Positions 42,413 to 51,115 of a DNA stretch of 64,000 bases are shown here, piece by piece. A program made the translations under genes and the position numbers. Under the pieces are notes generated by a model. It saw nothing but the letters and a program-made list of their open reading frames with translations, did not search any database and was not told the DNA's origin. The stretch's first letter is position 1, and every line of letters begins with the position of its first letter. The DNA comes from Variovorax sp. IB41 (GTDB lineage: Bacteria; Pseudomonadota; Gammaproteobacteria; Burkholderiales; Burkholderiaceae_C), in contig NZ_JAEFCB010000003.1 in assembly GCF_016405905.1 (NCBI RefSeq), forward strand, positions 1 through 64,000, read 5' to 3'.

Positions 42413-44578
42413 TTGTTCCCGCACAAACGCACAGCCATTGCGATGGCGCTGTTACCCCTGAGCCTGCAGAGCTTCGCCGCCGACGCAGACCCCGCGGCCG
42501 ATCCGTCCAAGTCGTCGCTGGACACCATCACCGTCACCGGTGACTGGCTCGCCAACCCCAACGAGAAGAAGGTGCTGGAGCACGCCGGCGCGCGCAGCAT
42601 CGTGGAGCGCAAGCAGATCGAGGAAAGCGGCGCCTCCAGCGTGCGCGACGTGCTGCGCCAGATCCCGGGCGTGCAGGTGCAGGAGAGCAACGGCACCGGC
42701 GGCAGCGACATCTCGCTGAACGTGGGCGTGCGCGGCCTCACCTCGCGGCTGTCGCCGCGCTCGACGATCCTGCTGGACGGCGTGCCGCTCGCCTACGCGC
42801 CTTACGGCCAGCCGCAGCTGTCGCTGGCGCCACTGTCTCTGGGCAGCATCGAGACGGTCGACGTGGTGCGCGGCGCGGGCTCGGTGCGCTATGGCCCCCA
42901 GAACGTGGGCGGCATCATCAACTTCGTGACGCGCGCGATCCCCAAGCAGTTCTCGGGCGAGGTGGGCGTGGGCCTGGAGAGCGCCGGCCACGGCGGCGGC
43001 ACCAAGACGACGCCCACGCTGTTCGTCGGCGGCACCAACGACAAGGGCCTGGGTCTCGCGCTGCTGTATTCGGGCACGCACGGCGACGGCTTTCGCCAGA
43101 GCAACGACCACACGAGCATCGACGACCTGATGCTCAAGGGCGCCTACCGCATCTCCGGCACCGACGACATCGCGGTGTCGCTGCATCACTTCGAGGGCAG
43201 CGGCCGCATGCCGGGTGGCTTGACGACGGCGCAGTTCGCGGCGAATCCGTTCCAGTCGGACCGCCCCTTCGACGAATTCACCGGCCGGCGCACCGACGGC
43301 TCGATCAAGTACACGCACAACGACGGCGTGAACAAGTTCGAGATGCTGGGCTACTACACCGACTCGTTCCGCGGCAGCCACCTGGAGCAGGAAGGCACCG
43401 GCGCCAATGCCGGGAAGCGCCGCCTGACCAGCGCGCCGCGCAACTACAAGACCTTCGCCATCGAGCCGCGCTACTCGCGCCTGATCGATTCGGGCGACGT
43501 GGTGCAGGAAGTGAGCGTCGGTTTCCGCTACCTGCGCGAAGAGGCCTCCGAGGTGGCGACGCGCAGCGCCTACTACACGCCGCGCCCGGGCTTCGATGCC
43601 TACAGTCTGGCCAACCCGGCCTACCAGACCAGCAAGGGCGGCACGGTGGCGCACGCGTTCTACATCGACGACCGCATCGACATCGGCAACTGGACGATCA
43701 CGCCGGGCGTGCGCTATGAATCGTTCCGTTCGCACAACGACGTGTTCACCGTGGCGAACAACCGCATCACGAACGCGATCTATCCGACGATCGATTCCAA
43801 CGAAGTGCTGCCCACGCTGTCGGTGCTCTACCGCATGAACGAGCGCTGGTCGCTGTTCGCGAATGCCGGCGTGTCCTTCGGCCCGCAGCAGTACGCGCAG
43901 CTTGCGCAGTCCACCACCAGCCTGCACCCCGAGAAGGCCAAGACCTACGAAATCGGCACGCACTACAAGGGCGAGGCCTGGAGCGGCGAGCTCACGCTGT
44001 TCAACATCAACTTCGACAAGGAGCTGCTGCTGGCGCGCTCGATCACCGGCGACGTCGGCCAGTGGACCGACCTGGGCGCCACGCGCCACCGCGGCGTGGA
44101 ATCGGCGCTGCGCTACGAGCTGAGCGACCTGAGCGCATCGCTCAAGGGGCTGTCGGTGTCGGGCACGTACACGTACACGCAGGCCACCTCCAAGGCCGGC
44201 AATTTCGCCGGGCGCGACCTGCCGTTCTATTCGCGCCAGATCTTGACGCTCGGCGCGCGCTACGAGCGCGGCCCGTGGACGCTCAATGCCGACGTGTACG
44301 CGCAATCCAAGCAGCGCTCGCCCGGCTCGCCGGACGACGGCGCGCAGTACGTGACGCTGGAAGATTCGACCGGCCGGCTCGGCAACATCCCGGGCTACAC
44401 CACGATGAACCTGCGCGCCGCGTACGACTTCGGCCCGTCGATGAGCCACCTGAAGCTGGCCGTCGGCGTGAAGAACCTGTTCGACCGCCGCTACTACAAC
44501 CGCTCGGTGGACAACAACGGCGGCAAGTACGTCGGCCAGCCGCGCACGGTGTACCTGCAGGCGTCGGTGGCGTTCTGA
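42413..44578 (+). CDS. TonB-dependent outer-membrane receptor, probably siderophore-type
   Basis: A 721-residue receptor. TTG at 42413 is chosen because GGAGGAG lies five bases upstream and gives a proper signal (MFPHKRTAIAMALLPLSLQS, cleaved near SFAAD); the later ATG would lose the basic n-region. The TonB box is DTITVTG, the plug carries VRDVLRQIPGVQVQE and YGPQNVGGIINFVTRA, and the barrel ends in the expected aromatic VYLQASVAF. The PepSY gene upstream suggests a ferric siderophore. No FecI/FecR pair or N-terminal signalling domain is present. Confidence 0.9.
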   Translation: MFPHKRTAIAMALLPLSLQSFAADADPAADPSKSSLDTITVTGDWLANPNEKKVLEHAGARSIVERKQIEESGASSVRDVLRQIPGVQVQESNGTGGSDISLNVGVRGLTSRLSPRSTILLDGVPLAYAPYGQPQLSLAPLSLGSIETVDVVRGAGSVRYGPQNVGGIINFVTRAIPKQFSGEVGVGLESAGHGGGTKTTPTLFVGGTNDKGLGLALLYSGTHGDGFRQSNDHTSIDDLMLKGAYRISGTDDIAVSLHHFEGSGRMPGGLTTAQFAANPFQSDRPFDEFTGRRTDGSIKYTHNDGVNKFEMLGYYTDSFRGSHLEQEGTGANAGKRRLTSAPRNYKTFAIEPRYSRLIDSGDVVQEVSVGFRYLREEASEVATRSAYYTPRPGFDAYSLANPAYQTSKGGTVAHAFYIDDRIDIGNWTITPGVRYESFRSHNDVFTVANNRITNAIYPTIDSNEVLPTLSVLYRMNERWSLFANAGVSFGPQQYAQLAQSTTSLHPEKAKTYEIGTHYKGEAWSGELTLFNINFDKELLLARSITGDVGQWTDLGATRHRGVESALRYELSDLSASLKGLSVSGTYTYTQATSKAGNFAGRDLPFYSRQILTLGARYERGPWTLNADVYAQSKQRSPGSPDDGAQYVTLEDSTGRLGNIPGYTTMNLRAAYDFGPSMSHLKLAVGVKNLFDRRYYNRSVDNNGGKYVGQPRTVYLQASVAF

Positions 44579-44633
44579 CGGCCGTCGTGCGCGGGCGGTC
44601 GTGGACGTGCGCGGCAGGCATACTCGCGCACCC

Positions 44634-45194
44634 ATGGCCCTCAAATCCACCATCTTCAAGGTCGCCCTCGCGGTGGCCGACATCGACCACGGCTACTACG
44701 CCGACCATGCGCTGACCCTGGCGCGCCACCCGAGCGAGACCGACGAGCGGATGATGATCCGCCTGGTCGCGCTCGCGCTGAACGCCCACCAGCTGCAGGA
44801 CATCTGCCAGGGCGACGGCACGCTCGCGTTCGGCGCAGGCCTCTCGAACGTGGACGAGCCCGACGTCTGGCTGCGCGACTTCACGGGCGAGACCAAGATC
44901 TGGATCGAGGTCGGCCAGCCCGAGGACAAGCCCATCATCAAGGCCTGCGGCAAGGCGGACGAGGTGATCGTCTACTGCTTCAACCATGCGGCCGAGATCT
45001 GGTGGCGCGGCATAGAGAACAAGCTCACGCGGCCGCAGAACCTGAAGGTCTACCGCGTGCCGACGGAAGCCTCGCAGGCGCTGGCCGCGCTCGCGCAGCG
45101 CAGCATGCAGCTGCAGGCGACCATCCAGGAAAACACGCTCACGCTGGGCGATGGCACGAACAGCATCGACGTCGAGCTGCTGCGCTGGAAGTAG
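44634..45194 (+). CDS. yaeQ: YaeQ family protein
   Basis: A 186-residue YaeQ (E. coli 181). It has the conserved start MALKSTIFKVALAVADIDHGYY, HPSETDERMMIRLVALAL, and the PD-(D/E)XK-like core DEPDVWLRDFTGETKIWIEVGQPE. The fold is that of a nuclease-like protein that suppresses RfaH-linked phenotypes, but its activity is unsettled. It stands alone, convergent with the small zinc-ribbon gene. Confidence 0.92.
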   Translation: MALKSTIFKVALAVADIDHGYYADHALTLARHPSETDERMMIRLVALALNAHQLQDICQGDGTLAFGAGLSNVDEPDVWLRDFTGETKIWIEVGQPEDKPIIKACGKADEVIVYCFNHAAEIWWRGIENKLTRPQNLKVYRVPTEASQALAALAQRSMQLQATIQENTLTLGDGTNSIDVELLRWK

Positions 45195-45212
45195 CGCCTC
45201 GCCCCCGCAGCG

Positions 45213-45518
45213 CTAGGCGGCCGGCATCATCTCGCCGCACTGCCAGCACTGCTCGAAACCACCCTCGATCCGCTCACCGCACACGCACTGCCAGTTGCGC
45301 TGCGGCCGGTGCTGCGCTGCGTGCAGCAGCTCCTTGGCGCGCTCGAACTGGGCGTCGTCTTCGATCCAGATTTCGGGCAGGCACTGGTCGGGCGGCAGCT
45401 GGCCCATCACGGCACCGAGGAATTCGCGCTGCACCGAGGCTTCGACACCGTCCTCCCGCAAGGCGTGAACCCACAGCGTCGCGATCGCGAGATTGGGCGC
45501 TTGGGCGAGGCGACGCAT
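45213..45518 (-). CDS. Small DUF2007-type protein with C-terminal zinc ribbon
   Basis: A 101-residue protein. The N-terminal half (about 15-70, ATLWVHALREDGVEASVQREFLGAVMG) fits the DUF2007 signal-transducing-protein fold. The C-terminus has two CxxC-type knuckles (CVCGERIEGGFEQCWQCGE) able to bind zinc. ATG 45518 is used; the frame is open upstream but without a better start. It is ten bases downstream of the DUF3717-DUF1289 gene and likely co-transcribed with it. The function is unknown. Confidence 0.75.
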   Translation of the reverse strand: MRRLAQAPNLAIATLWVHALREDGVEASVQREFLGAVMGQLPPDQCLPEIWIEDDAQFERAKELLHAAQHRPQRNWQCVCGERIEGGFEQCWQCGEMMPAA

Positions 45519-45528
45519 GGGCTGCCTC

Positions 45529-45993
45529 TCAGGGCGCGTCGTCGGGGCCGAGAGGCTCGGCGGGGTCATCGGGCCACTGCGGCGGCTCGGCTTCGCGCGC
45601 CCGCTCGGCGTACTTGTTGAAGCGCCAGGCCGAGTCTTCCATCGTGATGCGGCGCCAGGTCACGCGCTTCTCGACCGGCGTCATGGCGGGCCAGTGCTGC
45701 ACTTCGTCGAAGCTGCGCCCGCAGCCCTTGCATTCGTCGTCGCCCTGGCTGGTGGAGCAGATCGCGATGCAGGGCGTGTCGGGGGTGCTGTGGTACCAGT
45801 CGAGCCAGGCGGCCCAGGCCTTGGGCGGGAAGCCGACCTCGTCGACCTCGTCCTCGTGGTGGTACACCATGAGCGCGTAGACCTCGGCGAGCGCGCGCAA
45901 TTCGGGTGCCAGCGTGACGCCGTCGGGCGAAGGACTCTTGGCGCGCCAGTGGTTGATGGCGGCCTCGATGTCGGTGATGTGGATGGCGGCCAT
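45529..45993 (-). CDS. DUF3717-DUF1289 fusion protein
   Basis: A 154-residue protein. Residues 1-70 (HITDIEAAINHWRAK, PELRALAEVYALMVYHHEDEV) match DUF3717. Residues about 78-125 carry the DUF1289 cysteine set TPCIAICS...DDECKGCGRSFDEV, a likely metal site. The two domains are often separate proteins. The start at 45993 is the ATG before the conserved HITDIE. No function is known; the Cys motif suggests Fe-S or zinc binding. Confidence 0.83.
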   Translation of the reverse strand: MAAIHITDIEAAINHWRAKSPSPDGVTLAPELRALAEVYALMVYHHEDEVDEVGFPPKAWAAWLDWYHSTPDTPCIAICSTSQGDDECKGCGRSFDEVQHWPAMTPVEKRVTWRRITMEDSAWRFNKYAERAREAEPPQWPDDPAEPLGPDDAP

Positions 45994-46142
45994 GGGAGAG
46001 TGAAAAAGCAGCGAGCGGCGATCATAGTCCGCCAATGTCCCGCGGCCGCGAAGGGACATGAGTGCTACAAAAAACATAGCGCGAGAGCCCCTGTTCACGG
46101 GCCCTGCCGGGCGGTTCCTTTTAAATCGCTGAAAACTTTCGG

Positions 46143-46172
46143 TTGCCACGCCGCGGCCTTCGATGCTCTAAT
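46143..46172 (+). promoter_or_regulatory. Promoter of the terC riboswitch transcript
   Basis: TTGCCA (46143-46148), an 18-base spacer and TCTAAT (46167-46172) each differ by one base from the vegetative consensus. Initiation near 46180 would start the transcript just ahead of the riboswitch. Confidence 0.6.
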
Positions 46173-46180
46173 TCCGCCCA

Positions 46181-46345
46181 CGAAGGGGAGTAGCTCCCGA
46201 CCGCTGTGGACAACGGCGGACATCGACAGGTCGTCAATACGAAGCACAACACTTCCGGCCTTTCGGACAACGCATGCGCACTGGCGCAGGCGCTGTCGAG
46301 CAAGACCTTCGATTTGAACCTGTGCAGGTTTGGTCGAAGCGTTCA
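46181..46345 (+). promoter_or_regulatory. yybP-ykoY (Mn2+) riboswitch
   Basis: The conserved blocks of the yybP-ykoY aptamer occur in order: GGGGAGTAGCTCCCGACC (46185-46202), GGACATCGACAGGTCGTCAATACG (about 46222-46251, split by one pair), GGCCTTTCGG, and GCAAGACCTTCG (46300-46311) before closing TGGTCGAAGC. It begins where the promoter predicts. The class senses Mn2+ and commonly precedes TerC-family and Mn-export genes, as here. About 145 bases separate it from terC and should hold the expression platform. Confidence 0.88.
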
Positions 46346-46489
46346 CCAAGTCCCCGGAGTCTCCGGCGTCTTCGTTTCTTCGCTTTCGACCAGCCCCGCG
46401 CGGGATGAATCGAAACGCATCGGTATGCGCCTGTCCGTCGTGATCCACACAAGGAGCGGCAGGAACGGCGCGAAGACAAAGAGGAAACT

Positions 46490-47236
46490 ATGGAACTGTT
46501 CATGACCCCGGAGTTCTGGGTCGCTGTCGGTCAGATCATCATGATCGACATCCTGCTGGGTGGCGACAACGCCGTCGTCATCGCGCTGGCTTGCCGCAAG
46601 CTCCCGCCGGCCCAACGCACCAAGGGCATCCTGTGGGGCACCGCCGGCGCGATCATCCTGCGCGTGATCCTGATCTTCTTCGCGCTCACGCTCCTGGCCA
46701 TTCCGTTCCTGAAGCTGGTGGGCGCGATCCTGCTGGTGTGGATCGGCATCAAGCTGCTGGCGCCCGAGCATGACGACGCGCACGGCAACATCACCGGCAG
46801 CGACAAACTGTGGGGTGCCGTGAAGACCGTGATCATTGCCGACCTGGTGATGAGCGTGGACAACGTGATCGCCATTGCCGGCGCCGCACAGGGTGCGGGC
46901 GAAGGCCACCAGATGCCGCTCGTGATCTTCGGCCTGCTCGTGAGCATTCCGATCATCGTCTGGGGCAGCCAGCTGGTCATCAAGCTGATGGACCGCTTCC
47001 CGCTGATCATCACGCTGGGCGGCATGCTGCTGGGCTGGATCGCCGGCACGATGGCCGTCTCGGACCCGGCGCTCGCGAACCCCGCCAACTGGACCTGGGT
47101 GCCCAAGGTGCCGCAGACCGACACGATCAAGTACGCAGCCGGCATCGGCGGCGCACTGCTGGTGCTCGCGGTCGGCAAGTGGGTGGCCATGCGCCAGGCC
47201 CGCAACAAGCCGGCTGCGGCCGTGACGACCGGTTGA
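46490..47236 (+). CDS. TerC-family membrane protein, probable Mn2+ exporter
   Basis: A 248-residue protein with seven predicted membrane helices. The two inverted repeats each carry the acidic motif of the family: DILLGGDNAVVIAL (about residues 17-30) and DLVMSVDNVIAIAGA (about 118-132). The riboswitch upstream argues for Mn2+ efflux or metalation of exported proteins (YkoY/MeeY type) rather than tellurite resistance. GAGGAAAC lies just before the ATG. Confidence 0.92.
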   Translation: MELFMTPEFWVAVGQIIMIDILLGGDNAVVIALACRKLPPAQRTKGILWGTAGAIILRVILIFFALTLLAIPFLKLVGAILLVWIGIKLLAPEHDDAHGNITGSDKLWGAVKTVIIADLVMSVDNVIAIAGAAQGAGEGHQMPLVIFGLLVSIPIIVWGSQLVIKLMDRFPLIITLGGMLLGWIAGTMAVSDPALANPANWTWVPKVPQTDTIKYAAGIGGALLVLAVGKWVAMRQARNKPAAAVTTG

Positions 47237-47330
47237 GCACTGGCTTACCCCATTGATCGCCCGAAGCTTCGCTGAGAAACTTTCCTGTCCAAACCAGTCT
47301 CTGCCACTCTAACTATCCGAAGGAGCACTC

Positions 47331-47795
47331 ATGGAAAAGATCATTCTTTATGTCGACGACGCCGTGTATGCCAGCGAGCAGTTCGCCGAACTCGCACCGG
47401 ACGCCAACAGCGTCGTGGCGCGCCATTGGGTGCTCGTGGCCTGCGCGCCGCGCATGACGCATCGCATCAGCAAGTGGGTGAGCCACAGCGCGCGCGAGAA
47501 CTGGCGCGCCAAGTGGTTCAGCAAGGTGCAGGCACAGATGCTGCCCCTGCTCGAGCGCAACGGCGGGCAGGTGACGGCGGTGCTGGCCAAGGGCCCGCTG
47601 GCCGAGCTGACGCAGCAACTGAAGCGCGAGCACGCGGCCACCCACGTGGTCGATGCGCGCCGCCCGAAGATCGGCGTCGACCTGGAACCGGTCACGCCCG
47701 AGCAGACGCCGGCCCACCAGTCGGGCTGGGCCTTTCCCGGCGCGGTGATGGGCATGGGCGCGTTGCTGGTGCTGGCGAACGAACTGGCTGAATAG
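47331..47795 (+). CDS. Conserved hypothetical protein with C-terminal membrane helix
   Basis: A 154-residue protein with AAGGAG at good spacing before ATG 47331. It opens with a strand-like KIILYVDDAVYASE, has basic helical segments (HSARENWRAKWFSK) and ends in a hydrophobic helix (PGAVMGMGALLVLANEL) that could anchor it. The early part faintly recalls a universal-stress or flavodoxin-like strand order, but I recognise no family. It lies 94 bases after terC, with a terminator after it, so it may share the riboswitch-controlled transcript. Confidence 0.7.
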   Translation: MEKIILYVDDAVYASEQFAELAPDANSVVARHWVLVACAPRMTHRISKWVSHSARENWRAKWFSKVQAQMLPLLERNGGQVTAVLAKGPLAELTQQLKREHAATHVVDARRPKIGVDLEPVTPEQTPAHQSGWAFPGAVMGMGALLVLANELAE

Positions 47796-47814
47796 GCAAG
47801 GCAGACACTCCCCG

Positions 47815-47854
47815 ACGAGCCCCGGCGCGGCAACGCTCCGGGGCTCGTTGTTTT
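47815..47854 (+). terminator. Terminator after the conserved hypothetical gene
   Basis: ACGAGCCCCGG (47815-47825) pairs with CCGGGGCTCGT (47838-47848), 11 bp, followed by TGTTTT. It closes the terC transcript. Confidence 0.88.
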
Positions 47855-47880
47855 GAGGGCTCTGGGGTATCCTGCGCCGC

Positions 47881-48234
47881 ATGCGCATCATCATCAAATG
47901 GCTGCTCAGCGCTGTCGCGCTGCTCGCGGTGGCTTATCTCTACCCCGGTGTCCAGGTTGCGAGCTTCGGCTCCGCGCTCATCGCGGCCGCGGTGATCGGG
48001 CTGCTCAACATGATCGTGCGGCCGGTGCTGGTGGTGCTGACGCTGCCGGTCACCATCGTCACGCTGGGGCTGTTCCTGTTCGTGATCAACGCGCTGCTGT
48101 TCTGGGCCGCGTCGGGGCTCCTCGGCGGCTTTCACGTCAACGGCTTCGTGGCCGCGCTGATCGGCTCGCTGATCTACTCGCTGCTGGGCCTTCTCATCGA
48201 GACCGCGCTGGGCGGGCTGCTCTCCAAGCGCTGA
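47881..48234 (+). CDS. Phage-holin-fold (PF04020-like) small membrane protein
   Basis: A 117-residue protein with four hydrophobic helices and the family core LIAAAVIGLLNMIVRPVLVVL then TLPVTIVTLGLFLFVINALLFW. The family is named after a holin but is widespread in chromosomes without any phage link, and no phage genes lie near. Its function is unknown. Confidence 0.87.
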   Translation: MRIIIKWLLSAVALLAVAYLYPGVQVASFGSALIAAAVIGLLNMIVRPVLVVLTLPVTIVTLGLFLFVINALLFWAASGLLGGFHVNGFVAALIGSLIYSLLGLLIETALGGLLSKR

Positions 48235-48255
48235 GCATCACCCGCGCCGCTGCCG

Positions 48256-49857
48256 CTACTTCAGCGGCGGCTCTTCGGCCTGCTGCTTCACCAGCACATC
48301 GACGGCCCGCGCGCGGGTGTCGATGATCGACGCCTCGTAGTGATCGATGGGGCCGCCCGACTTGCGCACCAGCTCCTGCGCCGCCTTGAAGCGGTCGCGC
48401 GCCGCGGGGTAATCGAGGATCGCCACGTTGGCCTCGGCATCGGCGCGCACCGCGCGCAGCGTGTCGTTCTGCGCGCCATAGAGGTTCCCCAGCGCGCGCC
48501 ACACCGTGGCGTCGCGCGGATTGGCGGCCACCCAATCGCGCAGCACAGGAATCATCGGCGCGGGCTGGCGCGTGGCGGTTGCGGCCTCGGCCGCGAGGAT
48601 CATCTCGGGACGTTCCTTCGATCTGGCATCGAGCAGCGCGGCGGCCTTGGCCGGCGCGCCGGCGGCCAGTTCGATCTCGGCACTGAGCCAGCGCGCCTGC
48701 TTCGCCGCGGCCGGGTCTTCCGCGGTGCGTGCCACGAGCCGCTCGGCCAGCGTGCGCGCGGCCTTGTAGTCGCGCAGCTCCTTGGCCGCGAGCGCCGCCG
48801 CGTAGAGCGTTCCGGCCTGCTGGGCCGGCGTGCTCCGGGCGAATTCGCCGCTGCCGGCCGAGTCGATCCAGAGCCGCAGCACATCGACGCCCGGCCGCGT
48901 CAGCACGCGGGCGCGAGAGGCGATCATCGCGTGGTCCATTGCGAGCGGCAGCGCGGGGGCGGTGTCCATGCGGAACTGGAAGCGCCCCTGCATGTCGGAG
49001 ATACGCTCGGTCGTGAGTGGATGGCTCCGCAGATACGGGTAGGAGCCGTTGTCGTTCAGGCGCGAGGCGTACTGCAGCTTCTCGAACATGGCCGCCGCCC
49101 CCTGCGGCGAGAAACCCGCCTGCGTCATCACGCCGAAGCCGATGCGGTCGGCCTCGCGCTCCATGTCGCGCGAGAAGCTCAGCTGGTTCTGCATGAAGAG
49201 CGCCTGGCTGCCCATGATCACCGCCTGCCCGGCGTCGCCGTTGCGGCTCTTGCTGGCCGCGATCATCCCGAGAATGAGGCCCGCGATCATGAGCGGCATC
49301 TGCTTGCCCTGCTTGCTCATGATCCGCGAGATGTGGCGCTGCGTGACGTGCGAGAGCTCGTGCCCGAGCACCGTTGCCAGTTCGTCGCGGCTGCCGACCG
49401 CGGCCACCAGCCCCAGGTTCAGCCCCAGGTAGCCGCCCGGCAGCGCGAAGGCATTGATGTTGCGGTCGCGGCCCAGGAGGACGGTCCAGGCGAAGCGCTC
49501 GTCCAGCTCGGGCGTGAGCTCGCCGCGCGCGCGGGCGGCGGTCAGGAGGCGCTGCCAGATCTCCTGCACATAGGCGGCGATCACCGGATCGTCGATGTAG
49601 TCGGTGTCCCGGTAGAGCTCGCGGGCGATCTGGTCGCCCAGGCTGCGCTCGGCGCTGGCGGTCATTTCGCCGCCGTCGCCCAAGCCGGGCAGGATCTGCT
49701 GCATCTGCGCGCTGGCGGGTATCGGCATCAGGGCCTGTGCCGCTATCAAAACGGAAGCACATATCGCGCGCAGGGCGGGCGTTGCGGTGGTCTTTGGCTT
49801 TGCGGAGGGAGTCAAGCGCAGCATTCCTCGTCCATGGCTCGGGCTCGTATGATGCAT
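48256..49857 (-). CDS. bepA: M48-family metalloprotease with TPR-like tail, BepA/YfgC type
   Basis: About 533 residues. A signal-like stretch (ICASVLIAAQALMPIPASAQ) precedes the M48 domain with the zinc motif TVLGHELSHVTQRH (about residues 140-155) and the second ligand Glu in MEREADRIGFG (about 207). The C-terminal half is rich in short Ala-rich helical repeats (TPR-like). BepA degrades or assists LptD and other outer-membrane proteins. ATG 49857 is used; ATG 49824 would give a shorter signal and is possible. It diverges from moaC. Confidence 0.88.
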   Translation of the reverse strand: MHHTSPSHGRGMLRLTPSAKPKTTATPALRAICASVLIAAQALMPIPASAQMQQILPGLGDGGEMTASAERSLGDQIARELYRDTDYIDDPVIAAYVQEIWQRLLTAARARGELTPELDERFAWTVLLGRDRNINAFALPGGYLGLNLGLVAAVGSRDELATVLGHELSHVTQRHISRIMSKQGKQMPLMIAGLILGMIAASKSRNGDAGQAVIMGSQALFMQNQLSFSRDMEREADRIGFGVMTQAGFSPQGAAAMFEKLQYASRLNDNGSYPYLRSHPLTTERISDMQGRFQFRMDTAPALPLAMDHAMIASRARVLTRPGVDVLRLWIDSAGSGEFARSTPAQQAGTLYAAALAAKELRDYKAARTLAERLVARTAEDPAAAKQARWLSAEIELAAGAPAKAAALLDARSKERPEMILAAEAATATRQPAPMIPVLRDWVAANPRDATVWRALGNLYGAQNDTLRAVRADAEANVAILDYPAARDRFKAAQELVRKSGGPIDHYEASIIDTRARAVDVLVKQQAEEPPLK

Positions 49858-49947
49858 CTTCAAAACGAACGTTCACCCATGAGCGCCGCGCCGGGCCGCT
49901 GCCCCTAGCAAGCCGGGCATCGCGGTGCGAAGCACGAAGGTATCTCC

Positions 49948-50430
49948 ATGAGCACACTCACCCATTTCGACGCCCAGGGCCAGGCCCACATGGTCGACGT
50001 GGCCGCCAAGCCGGCGACCCACCGCGTGGCCGTCGCCACCGGACGCATCGAGATGCAGGCGGCGACGCTGGCGCTGATCGAATCGGGGACGGCGAAGAAG
50101 GGGGATGTGCTGGGGGTGGCGCGGATCGCGGGAATTCAGGCGGCGAAGAAGACGAGCGACCTGATTCCGCTGTGCCATCCGCTGGCGTTGACGCGGGTGG
50201 CGATCGGGTTTGCGCTGGCTGAAGGCGGGGGGGCGCCGCAGGTGGCTTGTACGGCGACTGTAGAGACGGTCGGGCCTACCGGGGTGGAGATGGAGGCGTT
50301 GACTGCTGTGCAGGTGGCGCTATTGACGATCTACGACATGTGCAAGGCGGTGGACCGGGGGATGCGGATCACCGATGTGCATGTGTTGGAGAAGCATGGG
50401 GGGAAGTCGGGGAGTTGGGTGGCGGGGTGA
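49948..50430 (+). CDS. moaC: Cyclic pyranopterin monophosphate synthase
   Basis: A 160-residue MoaC of standard length. Motifs are [30 protein letters not shown] with the catalytic His, EVEA-type [27 protein letters not shown] and the Lys-containing GGKSGSW. It converts the MoaA product to cyclic pyranopterin in molybdenum-cofactor synthesis. From about 50080 on, its codons use G in the third position (GGG, GCG) more than its neighbours do. It stands alone in the window. Confidence 0.95.
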   Translation: MSTLTHFDAQGQAHMVDVAAKPATHRVAVATGRIEMQAATLALIESGTAKKGDVLGVARIAGIQAAKKTSDLIPLCHPLALTRVAIGFALAEGGGAPQVACTATVETVGPTGVEMEALTAVQVALLTIYDMCKAVDRGMRITDVHVLEKHGGKSGSWVAG

Positions 50431-50492
50431 CTCTCAAGCTAAGAATAAACATAGAAAAGAGCGCTAAAGGCCTCTGAATGGGCCGAAATTGA

Positions 50493-50528
50493 GGGACGAG
50501 CGGCATATCGTCCCTGACAGGCGGTTTT
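50493..50528 (+). terminator. Possible terminator downstream of moaC
   Basis: GGGACGA (50493-50499) pairs with TCGTCCC (50508-50514). A T5 run lies 50524-50528, ten bases off the stem. That is too far for a canonical terminator, so confidence is low. Confidence 0.4.
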
Positions 50529-50556
50529 TGCGGTTTGCTAACGATTGGTGACAATC

Positions 50557-50572
50557 TGTGACCACTGTCACT
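50557..50572. promoter_or_regulatory. CRP/Vfr-like site upstream of the minor pilin operon
   Basis: TGTGA-CCACTG-TCACT (50557-50572) matches the CRP/Vfr consensus TGTGA-N6-TCACA except for the last base. A further GTGAC lies 50549-50553. It is about 50-65 bases before the pilE start. I see no clear sigma-54 promoter here, so a CRP-activated vegetative promoter is plausible. Confidence 0.6.
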
Positions 50573-50620
50573 AGATTGCTTCCCCTCGAACGAGCGGGAA
50601 ACACCTCAGGAAAGCCCGCC

Positions 50621-51115
50621 GTGAATTACTTGCCCTCCAGCAGCCGCATCCTTGCCTTCCGCCGCCTCGAGCGGGGCTTCACCCTGATCGAGATCATGAT
50701 CGTGGTGGTGATCATTGGGGTGCTGTCGGCCATTGCAGTGCCGTTGTACGGCGAATACGTACTGCGTGGGCGCATTCCGGACGCAACGGCAAATCTGTCG
50801 GCGCTGGCGGTGAAGATGGAGCAGGGCTTTCAGGACAATCGCACCTACAACTTGACCGGCTCCACGACCAAGTGCTTGGTCGACGATGCGACCACAGGGG
50901 ACATCGTCAAGCTCAACAATACGAACAAAAGTTTCGAGTTCAAGTGCCTGGCTGGAGCCGCGCCCGACACGTTCAAGATCACGGCCACGGGCAGGACAAA
51001 CACCATGCCCGGTTTCGAGTTCACGCTCGATCAAAAGGGCATCAAGACTTCCAAGGGCAAGACTGGCTGGACGGCCGGTACCAACTGCTGGATCACCAAC
51101 AAGGGCGGGTGCTGA
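50621..51115 (+). CDS. pilE: Type IV (minor) pilin, PilE-like
   Basis: A 164-residue prepilin. GTG 50621 has AGGAAAG upstream and gives an 18-19-residue basic leader. The cleavage/methylation site is RG|FTLIEIMIVVVIIGV with Glu at +5. A C-terminal disulfide is suggested by Cys in GTNCWITNKGGC. As the first gene of the fimT-pilV-pilW-pilX-pilY1 set it is more likely a minor pilin of the initiating complex than the main subunit, which is encoded opposite at 60641. Confidence 0.87.
   Translation: MNYLPSSSRILAFRRLERGFTLIEIMIVVVIIGVLSAIAVPLYGEYVLRGRIPDATANLSALAVKMEQGFQDNRTYNLTGSTTKCLVDDATTGDIVKLNNTNKSFEFKCLAGAAPDTFKITATGRTNTMPGFEFTLDQKGIKTSKGKTGWTAGTNCWITNKGGC

Noticed and set aside
47881..48234. 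Holin-named membrane protein as sign of a prophage
   Set aside because: The family is common on chromosomes without phage, and no other phage-type gene or attachment site lies nearby.
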